Origin: Chrysophaeum taylorii
Lineage: Eukaryota > Sar > Pelagophyceae > Pelagomonadales > Pelagomonadaceae
NCBI GenBank assembly: GCA_029834535.1
Contig: JAQMWT010000459.1
Coordinates: 1 to 64,000 of the forward strand
DNA length: 64,000 nt
Direction of reading: 5' to 3'
Positions 1-9,354 of this stretch are shown one piece after another. The notes under the pieces were generated by a model. The model saw only the letters and a list, made by a program, of their open reading frames with translations, did not search any database and was not told where the DNA came from. The first letter of the stretch is position 1. Each line of letters begins with the position of its first letter. The position numbers were made by a program, and so were the translations under genes.

Positions 1-1000
1 TTATGTTCATGTACAACGAAAACAAATTTATTGTGATTCCTTCAAACCCTATTTATCTCAGCATGTTACAACTCCCTTTCGTGTGGAACATGGTATTAAT
101 ATGTCCGCGTTCCCCCCTTACTTACATGTCTTTAATCATGAAGTAGAAGCCGCTGTTGGTCACATAGCCACTGCCGCGTCTACACGACTCCGGCATATGC
201 TTAATGTATCCTATAAAGGTCACCCCCTAACAGATCCGGCACCACACTACCCGTGGGCTGTTATACATGCTATCCAATCGTATAATCTCCTCCCTAACGT
301 TTCCCTCGAACGTATTTATAATAAAGTCCTAAGCCCCCAACAAGTTTTGTTGGATCAATGTAATGTTCCCCAACAGGACTATCTCAAACCTTTTGGCTCT
401 GTTTGTTATCTGCATTTGGAACCTAACGAATTTCATAAATATGAGCCTCGATGTCGTCCTTACATCTACTTATGTGGTGCTAATGTCATAAACCCTTTAA
501 TAACACCCCATGTTAATCATTTAGCCGATGTTGTCCTTAATCCTGAAAACGGCCAAGTCCGTGTTTCTTCTAAACTTACCTTTCCTCATCTTATTTCTAA
601 ATCTCCTCCTGATTATGAACAGCATCCACCTCCCGCACCTTCACCCGACATTCCCTTCTCTGTTCACAGCACCCCCAATGATGCGGCGCAGAGGGGGGAT
701 GCTATGCCTACCGACACTGACCACGAGAGGGGGACTCCTTCTCCTCCTGCCCATGCTCCTTCTCCCGTTCCCGCATGTGCTCCAGATGCTTCCGCACCCG
801 CTGTTCCTGTCACCACACCTCCTACATCTGAAGTGTCCTCCAACACTTTGCCACTTTTACCATCTTATCGGTCTCTCTACTCCCAGGATGACCTACGTCT
901 CACCCGTGGTCCTCATCACCCTCAACCTCGTCGCAAAACCAATCTCAAGGATATTCTTACTCGTATTGCTTCGCCTACTGTTGCCGCTACAAGCTCTCGT
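1..1000 (+). CDS. Integrase C-terminal part and linker (element 1)
   Basis: The part around 80-500 matches the C-terminal half of the integrase of element 2, for example the conserved stretches PWAVIHAIQSYNLLPN and LSPQQVLLDQ. It includes the segment around the last acidic residue of the D,D-E core (NHEVEAAVGHIA). From about 600 to 900 it becomes a Pro/Ser-rich linker, usual between integrase and RT in copia elements. Integrase inserts the cDNA into the host genome. The start is cut by the window. Confidence 0.8.
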
Positions 1001-1289
1001 TCATCTCATTTCTGAGCATGCTCACGCTTTTCAAGTTCCTCCCGCTCGACATGTTTATGCTTTGTTCACACCCCACTCCATTTTGGATCATAATGACGCT
1101 TCTTATGGTGCCTCCGAGCCTCACCTCTCCGCCATCGAAGACTATATCACCGTGCAATCGCATTACATTGAGGCCCACCTTGGTGATGCTCCTCTACTAG
1201 TTGTTCAACTTGTCGAAGATCCCGATCACGCTCACACTCACGATAATGTCGCTTCTTACGCAATTACCCATCTTACGACGGCTCATGAC

Positions 1290-3140
1290 CCCAGCACTGT
1301 TGGTCCGGACGAATACAAGATTCAAGCCAAAGATATCAAAATTGATGAATATGAGTTGAACTGCCTCAAAGGTCTCTCAGACGCTGATCGCAAAGCTTAC
1401 ATCTCCGCTATCTCCAAAGAGATTTTTGATATTGTTAAGTTTGGCTGCTTTAAACTCGCGTTGCCAATGGTCAACTCAAAGCCTATTGACACCCGCCTCG
1501 TCCTACGTATAAAAACCAATGCTGCTGGTCAATATATTAAACATAAAGCACGCCTGGTCCTACGAGGATTCTTAGCCTCTCTGGGCACCGATTTTTTCAA
1601 CACATTCAGCCCTATGGCACAGCTTACTGGCATCCGTTGTGTTCTGGCGCTAGCAGCCCATCTGCGACTTCCCGTCTACCACGTCGACGTACCTAACGCT
1701 TTTGTTCAAGCTCCCATCGACTCTCATGTCTATGTTAAACTGCCACAAGGCATTTACCTTCTCGATCCCGAAGATACCAAATATCAAGGCCGTCGTCTCC
1801 CAAAACTACTTAAATCTCTTTATGGATTACGACAAAGTCCTGCCCTTTGGAATCAAACCATAAATAGCTTCTTTGATTCTTTAGGCTATACACGCTTCCG
1901 AACAGATACGTGCATTTACGCTAAAGTCCAAGCTGACGCTACATTTTTAATTTGCACGCTCTCAGTGGATGACGTAGTCATCACTTGCACTTCGGAAACT
2001 CTACGTCGTGAATTCCAACAAGCCCTGAAAAAGGAATACTCAGTCGACACCTTTGAAGAAGTCCATACTCTCTTAGGCATGCGCATCACGCGTACTACTG
2101 ACGGTTCTATCTCACTGGACTGTCAAGCTAAACTTGATGCATTGTTCGAAGAGTACCCCATTTTAATGCAGCTACGTCCCACTTCTACACCGATGTCACC
2201 ATCAGCCACGTATAAAACTGGAGAGTCATCTTCTGATATGGACAAGTTTATTCTTCATACCTTCTCCACCTTACTCGGCAAGCTTACTTTCGTCCAATTG
2301 CCCTGTCGCCCTGATCTACCCCAAAGCCTTAGTCGTTGCTCTCGAGGAATGCATAATCCAGCATTTCTACATGCTCAAGTACTAACAGGGACGCTCCGCT
2401 ACTTGCGCAAGCCCGAAAATCGCAATCTCCGACTCTGGTACTACTATGGCTCTTCCGCTCTAATGGACCATCTTCGACTTCTTATCGGCAATCGCACTGA
2501 CATGGCAACCATGTTGGATTACACTAAAGAACAAGTCAATTCAGGTAACTTTGATCCATTGGTCGCGTTCGTTGATGCCGATAACGCACCTTCTTATGAA
2601 CAAGACCGCAAGTCTACAACCGGTTACGCCATCTTTTTGTTTGGTTCTCTCATCACTTGGAAGTCTAAGCTACAGCCTATCACAGCTACTTCTACGCATG
2701 AGAGTGAACTTATCGCCCTTAATATGTGTGCCGATGATGTGGTATGGTTGCGCAAATTGTTAACGGAAATGGCATTCGCTATAAATCCTCAATTCTATCT
2801 TCGCCAACCTTCCGGGAAAGATTTGCTACTAGATTATGATGCTCACGACAATCCCCTCCCATCGGACATGTCGTTCATACGTAACAGTCCTATACTTGGA
2901 GACTCTGCCTCTGCTATCCATCTATCAAATAACCCCGACAGTGCGACTAAGGCCAAAGCTATCAGCACACGCTGGTTCCGTATTCGCGACCACGTACAGT
3001 TAAAACGTATACGTCTACATCATGTTTCCGGTACTCAAAACATTGCTGATGGATTTACTAAACCCTTCGGAGCTCCGCTCTTCAGCCGATTTCGCACGTT
3101 ACTTGGCTTACAACAACCCATAGCTCAACAAGATGGTTAA
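1290..3140 (+). CDS. Reverse transcriptase and RNase H (element 1)
   Basis: Copia-type RT followed by RNase H. Seen: VYHVDVPNAFVQAPID, the motif LKSLYGLRQSPALWN, the catalytic SVDDVVIT (YVDD-like), then DRKSTTGYAIFLFGSLITWKSK, STHESELIALNMCADDVVWLRK (RNase H acidic residues), and the C-terminal KRIRLHHVSGTQNIADGFTKP. RT copies the element RNA into DNA; RNase H removes the template. The long open frame begins earlier, but only the part from about 1290 matches RT. A degenerate copy of the 21-nt motif of element 2 follows 17 nt after the stop. Confidence 0.93.
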   Translation, partial: PSTVGPDEYKIQAKDIKIDEYELNCLKGLSDADRKAYISAISKEIFDIVKFGCFKLALPMVNSKPIDTRLVLRIKTNAAGQYIKHKARLVLRGFLASLGTDFFNTFSPMAQLTGIRCVLALAAHLRLPVYHVDVPNAFVQAPIDSHVYVKLPQGIYLLDPEDTKYQGRRLPKLLKSLYGLRQSPALWNQTINSFFDSLGYTRFRTDTCIYAKVQADATFLICTLSVDDVVITCTSETLRREFQQALKKEYSVDTFEEVHTLLGMRITRTTDGSISLDCQAKLDALFEEYPILMQLRPTSTPMSPSATYKTGESSSDMDKFILHTFSTLLGKLTFVQLPCRPDLPQSLSRCSRGMHNPAFLHAQVLTGTLRYLRKPENRNLRLWYYYGSSALMDHLRLLIGNRTDMATMLDYTKEQVNSGNFDPLVAFVDADNAPSYEQDRKSTTGYAIFLFGSLITWKSKLQPITATSTHESELIALNMCADDVVWLRKLLTEMAFAINPQFYLRQPSGKDLLLDYDAHDNPLPSDMSFIRNSPILGDSASAIHLSNNPDSATKAKAISTRWFRIRDHVQLKRIRLHHVSGTQNIADGFTKPFGAPLFSRFRTLLGLQQPIAQQDG

Positions 3141-3157
3141 CCCTTACCCTTCACTAT

Positions 3158-3178
3158 GTCCGAAATGACTTTAAACTA
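3158..3178 (+). repeat. Degenerate copy of the element 2 module-border motif
   Basis: The 21 bases match the motif of element 2 at 18 of 21 positions by eye. They lie 17 nt after the pol stop, exactly as in element 2 (stop 26177, motif 26195). It is the only copy I found in element 1. Confidence 0.6.
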
Positions 3179-3255
3179 ACCCTCATATGCAACGGAATAG
3201 TGGCTCGCTACAATGTGAAATGCAATGAAATACGCGATGTGGGGATCTTTTTAAG

Positions 3256-4572
3256 ATGAACCCTACAAAGAACAAGGATGCTGCGAGCCGGCGCTATTCT
3301 GTACTGAACCGTGGCCGCGGTGGCGTGTCATCACTATCATCACCTTTCAATGCCTTAAATCCAGGCGTTGCTCCGACTAGTTCTCCTAATCGGAAGCATC
3401 AAACCTATCTGTCGGTTGCTCAAGGACATCAGTCTACGCCCGTGACGCCCAAGGCAACTGTCCAACAACAACCTAAACCGCAAGCAGCGAAGTCCGAGTA
3501 CTTCCTGCTCAAACACTGTAAGTTTGATGTAATGGCGATGATGTCAGGGAATGTTATGGCTCTTGGTTCCCAGCCACCAAACTTTTTGCTGCCACCACCT
3601 AAGGATCCTCAGTGTTGGCATAAATCTCTGCAGCAGCTGCTTATGGAAGCACAACAAACACAGTTTGTGGACAATGTCCAATATCTTAGTTCGTTGCTGT
3701 GTGTAAAAGCAAAGCGCATCCGGAATGCCCCCGCCATATCACCGAATGAAGGTATTCGCTATCATCGCTTTCCACCCATTAAAGGGGTTGTCAAAGTACA
3801 TGTGGCGTGTACCAGATGCTATAATAAAACCGATATGCCGGGTACACCCCTTGTACTCATCATATGCACTGAAGATGAGCTTAAAACGGACAGAATACGA
3901 CATATCATCGAAGATCATCTCGCGTCTGAGCAACATGCATCGCACTGCTTCGATGTACCGCGCCCCTTCTTTCTGTTGATTTGCGTCATGTGCAATTTGT
4001 CACATCACGGGATAGCGTTAATTCGCAATAACCAACAACCCTTCCAGCTTTCTTGCTATAATGATCCAGCTGCCCACATAAGAGCTATCATCCTCCGCCT
4101 TGGAAAGTCCATTGCTATTAACAAGCTGCTCAAAGAGGCGCTCATGCAGCATATGGCAAGCCTTAACGTCGATGCTTCTAAAATCATTGTCAACCCTGAC
4201 GCTAATGCCCCTCTCTTGCTTCAGCTGCCTTTTATTTCGAGTGTAAATCTTGAGATCCTTGTAGCAGCTTGGTCTTTGTTACAGTCCATTGAAGATAAAA
4301 CCTGTATAGTCACCAATCCTGGTGAGCTACTTAATGTGCTCATCGAACGCTTTGTTATCGATGTTTCTCACCAACTCAACGCAACTTATTCCGAGACGAT
4401 ACCGCCAATGCTCAACTACTTTCGCGAACTTTCACCTGATCATCAGTCAGCCTTCAAAAACGTGCTAGTCCAGGTTGGCTATCCTTCGGCTATAATTGAT
4501 GCTTTTTCAGATAATACCTCATCTGAAAATGTAACACCCACACCCATCGATAATCCACCCTATGAACGATAA
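3256..4572 (+). CDS. ORF3, uncharacterised 438-aa protein of element 1
   Basis: An extra ORF downstream of pol, function unknown. It begins with a basic, Ser/Gly-rich N-terminus (residues 1-80). The middle holds two CxxC pairs: CTRC near residue 187 and CVMC near 240, the second followed by a further Cys and the stretch AAHIRAIILRL. Element 2 has a counterpart with CFAC, a further Cys and AVHIRATLIRI in the same order, so this region is conserved between diverged copies and probably once encoded a real, perhaps zinc-binding, protein. No envelope features (signal peptide, transmembrane anchor) are evident. Its stop overlaps the start of ORF4 by 11 nt. Confidence 0.75.
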   Translation: MNPTKNKDAASRRYSVLNRGRGGVSSLSSPFNALNPGVAPTSSPNRKHQTYLSVAQGHQSTPVTPKATVQQQPKPQAAKSEYFLLKHCKFDVMAMMSGNVMALGSQPPNFLLPPPKDPQCWHKSLQQLLMEAQQTQFVDNVQYLSSLLCVKAKRIRNAPAISPNEGIRYHRFPPIKGVVKVHVACTRCYNKTDMPGTPLVLIICTEDELKTDRIRHIIEDHLASEQHASHCFDVPRPFFLLICVMCNLSHHGIALIRNNQQPFQLSCYNDPAAHIRAIILRLGKSIAINKLLKEALMQHMASLNVDASKIIVNPDANAPLLLQLPFISSVNLEILVAAWSLLQSIEDKTCIVTNPGELLNVLIERFVIDVSHQLNATYSETIPPMLNYFRELSPDHQSAFKNVLVQVGYPSAIIDAFSDNTSSENVTPTPIDNPPYER

Positions 4573-5242
4573 CGCTAACGACAATATGACTGAAGCTTTA
4601 CGTCAATTAAAAGAAGAGGTTCAGTCTTTATCTTCACGTCTCATTAACAGTGAGCAGCAATTGATGGCACGAGATCAACAACTATCGCTTGCACTAACTT
4701 CTCTCACACAGATGCAAGAGGCTTACGACATTTTAAATACTCAAATGACCGAGAACATAAAGCATGTGTCCTTGTTAGACAACATACTGTCGAGTCTTCA
4801 GATGCATCAGGACACTATAATCCCAACCTTCGCTGTCTTTGTCCATATAATATCTCGCTCGCTTATTTCGTCCATTGGACAGTTCCCTCCAGATACGTAT
4901 TATGAGGCACAGCGAGCTCTAATCGACGACGCAGCTCACAATTTACATGCAGCCATGTCTGATGTACAGGATCGTGTTATTCCTGCTTTGGATCTACACG
5001 CTCTTATACCAGATGCTGCTATGTCCTTCCTCTCGTCTGTTATGGCACCCTTGGTCATCTTGAGTGATGCAATGACTACGCATAATACTGTTAACGACCT
5101 ATCCTCCGATGATCACAACTCGTCTTCTCCAGAGTTAAAGGAACTGGACGATAATAGCGAGGATGAATTGGACCACACACCTGATGTTGTGGATACCGAT
5201 ACCGCTTCTTTACGCAACATCACAACACGCTCGACATCATAA
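4562..5242 (+). CDS. ORF4, coiled-coil 226-aa protein of element 1
   Basis: A second extra ORF after pol, starting inside the last codons of ORF3. Residues about 8-60 look like a coiled coil (LRQLKEEVQSLSSRLINSEQ and following). The C-terminal 50 residues are very acidic (Asp/Glu/Ser-rich). Element 2 has an ORF of similar position and style after its ORF3. Function is unknown; a role in particle assembly or RNA binding would be speculation. Confidence 0.7.
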   Translation: MNDNANDNMTEALRQLKEEVQSLSSRLINSEQQLMARDQQLSLALTSLTQMQEAYDILNTQMTENIKHVSLLDNILSSLQMHQDTIIPTFAVFVHIISRSLISSIGQFPPDTYYEAQRALIDDAAHNLHAAMSDVQDRVIPALDLHALIPDAAMSFLSSVMAPLVILSDAMTTHNTVNDLSSDDHNSSSPELKELDDNSEDELDHTPDVVDTDTASLRNITTRSTS

Positions 5243-5252
5243 TTAATTCGTC

Positions 5253-5759
5253 TTGTTTTGTTGTTGTTTGTTCCACTGTTCACTGTTCTCATGTATATTG
5301 CACAAGTTCCGCCTCAAGAGCGTCTGAATCGCATAAACCGTTTTCACACGTTGAGGGGGTCGAGAGAGCTACACTATTATGTGTACGACACTGGAACATT
5401 TCACGCCTTTCACACCTATCTCTGCAGGAGGGTTTTCTCTCCGTAATACGGCTTTCCCTCTTTCCTTCCTTGCCCCTTCCGCCCTTTATCTCAGATTATG
5501 AAGAATTAGATCTGCACTTCACTTCCAACAAGGAGTAGACCTCCAGGTGCGTACCGTCAGGTATGGGGTTGTCTGTTTAAGTAATGGAGGCTTCGTTCCT
5601 CGTTGTCAGTGCAAACGCTTCTATGGGACCTAATGTCCTTAAGGAGTTAGGGCTTAAATCCCTACCTTGTGTAATAGCATGTGACAAGCGGAATGGTCTG
5701 TACACGCCTAAGACTGCACGCAGTCTCTACCATGTACCCGGAGAGGGTCAAATCTCTCC
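5253..5759 (+). repeat. 3' LTR-like end of element 1
   Basis: About 500 bp following ORF4 that recur, diverged and in inverted orientation, at 53.03-53.56 kb. Shared landmarks in order are a T/G-rich start, a GAGGGGGTC segment, GAGGGTTTTCTCTCCG, GTTCCTCGTTGTCAGTG, AATCCCTACCTTGTGTA and an end CCGGAGAG...CTCTCCAG that can fold as a short hairpin. Position after the last ORF and recurrence as a lone unit support an LTR. The exact termini are estimates. Confidence 0.6.
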
Positions 5760-6040
5760 AGTGACTGAGCGGCAGCGTTGTCCCATGAAGAGATATGTCC
5801 ATTTGACCGAGTCGGTATCGACATGGTAAGGTAATCGTCGTTGCGACAACGGGTAATGCGCAGCTGTTCCTGGACGATGTAAGAACCAGCATTGTCTGTC
5901 ACATGCGTGTCGAAGCTGAGTGTTGCGTGGGACAGCGGAAGCTAAACTATGAACGTCCGAAACAACATGCGAATAATCATCGTGTGACGTTGATATCGGG
6001 ATAAAGTCGTCTGGGGGTGGCCAATAAAGATGAAACAATT
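5760..6040. other. Short interval without assigned gene
   Basis: Between the end of element 1 and the stop of the minus-strand ORF. Open frames on the minus strand continue through it but show nothing recognisable. Confidence 0.4.
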
Positions 6041-8638
6041 CTAAAGATAATTTTGCGATGCTAGAGTTTTGTCGGTAGAGTCCTGAGTTTTGGCTGTAGA
6101 CCTGGAATTGTGGTCTGGTGGAGGTTGCCATTTGCTATCATCAAAAGATGATTGGACTTGGACTGAAGTTTGCGAGTGTGTCGCGTATGATGGTGGATGC
6201 AGACGTGTGTCCTGTGCAGAAGAGTTAGTCAACAGGGGTAAATGCCTGAAGGCGATGGACTGTGCGAAGACATTGTCCTGGCCTGTGGGAGAGCTGACTT
6301 CGAAGGCATGGTCGGAATCGTATCCTGGGTGATCGACTGGAGGGTCGTGTTCTATTCGGCAAAGTAGTCCTGAGTCGTGACGATCGACTGGTCCAGATAT
6401 CATTTCATGTCCGGAGTCGTTTTCACCAGAATCAAACTTCCCTTGATGAACAAGCGCGAGTGAGCGCGGTGCATCCCTGGTGAATGGTGCAGTGACTGAA
6501 AGTTGAGACATTCGACAGAAGGGTGGTGTCGATATGCGGGGGCTGTACAATATACAACACGAAGGGAGCGTGTGTTTCAAGAGAGGATGAATCTGTGGAC
6601 GGGAGATGTCCGAAGAGTGAATCTCATGAGAGACAATTGACATAGTACGAGGACTGTCCGATAAGAATGAGCCATGCGAGACTGTGGCTGGCAGCGAGTG
6701 TGCGGGAATAAAGGAAGAGATAGGCATGGCAATTGACTTCCCTTGATTCGTAACACAACTGGGTGGGGCATGCGGTGTGCGGCAGTGACATTCGGTAGAA
6801 TGCTGAGAGCAGAGCGCGTGTCCAACCTCTGGAGATTGGGGGTTATCCTCGCGGGTGCTACGGAAAATGTCGACTGGGTGCGAATCGCAATGGCAGCTGT
6901 TGGGCTCAGAGTTCTGCAAGATGGAACCTGCAGTGTGAACGGAGAGGAGCGAGCCGGGTGCGTCATAAGAGCATAATATGCGAGTGCAGTCTGAGCTGTG
7001 TCCGAAGCAGAATTCTGACAGTAATGTCGATAGATGTGAATCGTGGACAGAACTGGGCGAGGATGTCGCGTGAAGTCGTGCTGTAACCGAACCATAGAGG
7101 TGCAGATCTTCAACGTCAAGCATAGTGCTGGGAGGGACGTCAGAAGAGGCGAGCAAAGGACTCTGCGTGCGGCTATCATTTAGTGGCGGGCATTTGTTGC
7201 GCGAGTTTGGCGATAACTGCGACATGTGGCGTTGGCATGACAGAACTTCATTTGCATATGGCAGCATGCAGCATGAAACCGAGTAAGCTGAAACTTGAGA
7301 GGTGTGACCTGCAAGAGGCTGACGGAAGAGCGTGGGAGGCTCAGAATTGCATTGATGACGAAACTTAGTGTCATCACAAATCGACGGGAATCGCGTTGGA
7401 TCGGGGAGAAACGACGAGTGCTCATCAGGTCTTGTCATGTGACGGAGATCCTTAGGAAGAGGGACTTCGGTATGTACCTTAAGGGGAGTTCCGATGTAGC
7501 CAGAGTGGCCATAGGAGGCGTGACTGATAGTAGTCGTGACAGATCTTGTCTGCGGTGGAAAACGAATGCGCCCTCGTAATTTGAGCTTGGTGAAATCTTC
7601 GAATTGCCGGTGAGGCGGCGAGACCGTGGTTGCGGAACGAGCCCAGAACCGGGCGGCGGTCGGAGGGGGCGCGTTGGCGGTGACTGAAACGACAGTGCTG
7701 TGTTGAACTTGAAACAATAGATGTTCGGGCATCGTACTGTGCAACAAGCGAGCGTGCATCTCAGTCGACTGTGAGTGTACCATGAGGATGGCGCTATATG
7801 GGTAGTCTAAACCGAGAGGGGCGGTGGGCGTGCTGTCGCGAGTACGCAGGAGCCTGTCCGGTGTCTGGGCTGTAATCGGAATATGACGCATGACGTCACA
7901 CAAGGCGATGGGAGCTGAATCAGACGTGATGGGACTGGCTAACAGTGCCGGGAGCAGCATGTCGGGGGTAACGCTCAGAGATGAGGGTGTAACGCAGTCC
8001 TCGTCGATCTTGGTTGCCGTATATGGCGGTACCATGAGCGTAAACATCTGACATGAAGGAAATGTTTGTGTTCCAAACGAGAATGCGGGTATTGTCGCAT
8101 GGGATGGTTGCATCTTGTCTCTGCTGCAGTCAAGAGCCATGGAGGAAACCGACGGAGAAACCGCGAGCATGTGGGTATCGTCTGGTGGCCTAATTTCCTG
8201 TGGGATTGGCTGAGGTGGCTCAAAAGTAGGATTCCTTCTTGGGTATGATTCGAGCGTTGCGATGAGTTCGTGCTCGAGATCATAGTCGTCCAATAGATGA
8301 CATGAAGTGGTCGCGAATGAGCGATGACATGAAGTGGTCGCGAATGAGCGATGCATTGGCCTGGTATCAGGGGAGACCGAGGTGGAGCAGTGACCTGCCT
8401 GGCTGAGGTAGCCGTGCTGGTAGGAGTCCAGCGGGTGCGTATACCTCTGGCGAGTGCTGACATTGGCTAGTGCCTGATCAGTAGTCATGCAAGGGGGCGA
8501 GATCGTCTGTGCTGGCGCGGATTGCAGCGGCAGGGGCGGGTCAGGTGCCTGGGAGGCTGGAAGGTTGCCTTTGTCTTCCAGATGCGAAGAGAGCGAGCGT
8601 TGCTGTAGCCTCATTTCATCGTGGTCGGATAGGCGCAT
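6041..8638 (-). CDS. 865-codon ORF, unassigned, Ser/His/Pro/Thr-rich
   Basis: A very long open frame, not recognised. It is low in complexity and rich in Ser, His, Pro, Thr and Cys, with no catalytic motif, membrane segment or zinc finger pattern that I can name. A 9-residue unit RSFATTSCH occurs twice in tandem near residues 95-115 (27-bp DNA duplication around 8300-8345). Overlapping minus-strand frames continue to the right as far as 9.6 kb, suggesting one longer ancient coding region now split, or exons separated by short introns. The length is hard to get by chance, though the stop-poor composition of the minus strand reduces that argument. Host gene or mobile-element ORF both remain possible. 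Confidence 0.4.
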   Translation of the reverse strand: MRLSDHDEMRLQQRSLSSHLEDKGNLPASQAPDPPLPLQSAPAQTISPPCMTTDQALANVSTRQRYTHPLDSYQHGYLSQAGHCSTSVSPDTRPMHRSFATTSCHRSFATTSCHLLDDYDLEHELIATLESYPRRNPTFEPPQPIPQEIRPPDDTHMLAVSPSVSSMALDCSRDKMQPSHATIPAFSFGTQTFPSCQMFTLMVPPYTATKIDEDCVTPSSLSVTPDMLLPALLASPITSDSAPIALCDVMRHIPITAQTPDRLLRTRDSTPTAPLGLDYPYSAILMVHSQSTEMHARLLHSTMPEHLLFQVQHSTVVSVTANAPPPTAARFWARSATTVSPPHRQFEDFTKLKLRGRIRFPPQTRSVTTTISHASYGHSGYIGTPLKVHTEVPLPKDLRHMTRPDEHSSFLPDPTRFPSICDDTKFRHQCNSEPPTLFRQPLAGHTSQVSAYSVSCCMLPYANEVLSCQRHMSQLSPNSRNKCPPLNDSRTQSPLLASSDVPPSTMLDVEDLHLYGSVTARLHATSSPSSVHDSHLSTLLSEFCFGHSSDCTRILCSYDAPGSLLSVHTAGSILQNSEPNSCHCDSHPVDIFRSTREDNPQSPEVGHALCSQHSTECHCRTPHAPPSCVTNQGKSIAMPISSFIPAHSLPATVSHGSFLSDSPRTMSIVSHEIHSSDISRPQIHPLLKHTLPSCCILYSPRISTPPFCRMSQLSVTAPFTRDAPRSLALVHQGKFDSGENDSGHEMISGPVDRHDSGLLCRIEHDPPVDHPGYDSDHAFEVSSPTGQDNVFAQSIAFRHLPLLTNSSAQDTRLHPPSYATHSQTSVQVQSSFDDSKWQPPPDHNSRSTAKTQDSTDKTLASQNYL

Positions 8639-9354
8639 TACGCTAGAGCGCGTAGTCGCGTTGCGCTTACCTGTATCTTCATGATGTACCAGTGTGTCTT
8701 GCGGTCGTGCTTATGCGAGCTTGACATGTCTGAAAGACTCGTCAATCGGGGGGGTGCATGAGCTATGAGTGAGACAGGAGCCTGTAGCAGTGCAAGGTCG
8801 GGTGACAGAACGTGTGCGTGGTCGAGCGATTGAGCGTTGGACCTGGGCATTGTCTGCTTAGTCTGGAACCGTGCTGTGCAGCTGGTTTGCATTGTCTCGT
8901 CTGCTACATCAACGGGCTGACTGGTGTAGCTAGCCGTTGTGGTCTTATCTTTCGTCTCTTCGTCCGGGAGAGGCTACGAGATAGTAGTCGTTGCTATGTG
9001 CGAGACGAGAAGTAGCTGTTGAACAGCTGTGGGAAGCTGAATGCTTACTTGTCTGGCAGTTTCTGTGGCTGGGGAGTTCCAGAGACATGGTCGCGTAGCG
9101 TCAGACGTCTTGGCATTGTGGATTGCCATAAAGTGATTCGTAAGTTCAAAGTCGGACGTCGGGAAATGCTTCGAAAGACCTGTGAGGTCACCAATTGAAA
9201 TACGCCCTCGCAAGGCGTGCGCGACTAGGTGTAGGCGTGGCGGCTTATGTTGGTGATCGGAAGGTCGTGAGACACATGGCGGCGCGGAGCGTTAGTGGAA
9301 AAGACGAGTGTCTTGGTGTTTAAGGAGGTGACGTGGAGAGCATCGAGAAGCGGG
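8639..9354 (-). other. Interval between two long minus-strand ORFs
   Basis: Contains shorter overlapping minus-strand frames of 79-84 codons in the same compositional style as the ORFs on either side. It could be introns or a decayed part of one coding region. No identifiable feature. Confidence 0.35.

Larger units (their letters stand above)
1..5759 (+). mobile_element. Ty1/copia LTR retrotransposon, element 1 (left part outside window)
   Basis: The right part of a plus-strand Ty1/copia element. In order it holds the end of integrase, a proline-rich linker, RT and RNase H, two further ORFs (ORF3, ORF4) and an LTR-like 3' end. The pol order integrase before RT identifies Ty1/copia. Its pol and ORF3 are recognisably related to those of the element at 15.4-28.7 kb but clearly diverged. 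The 5' half lies beyond the window edge, so I cannot say whether it also carried a methyltransferase domain. It has a few breaks in the visible part and looks moderately old. Confidence 0.9.

Noticed and set aside
3256-4572. ORF3 as an envelope protein
   Set aside because: No signal peptide, transmembrane anchor or fusion-peptide-like stretch; paired cysteines suggest a soluble metal-binding protein instead.
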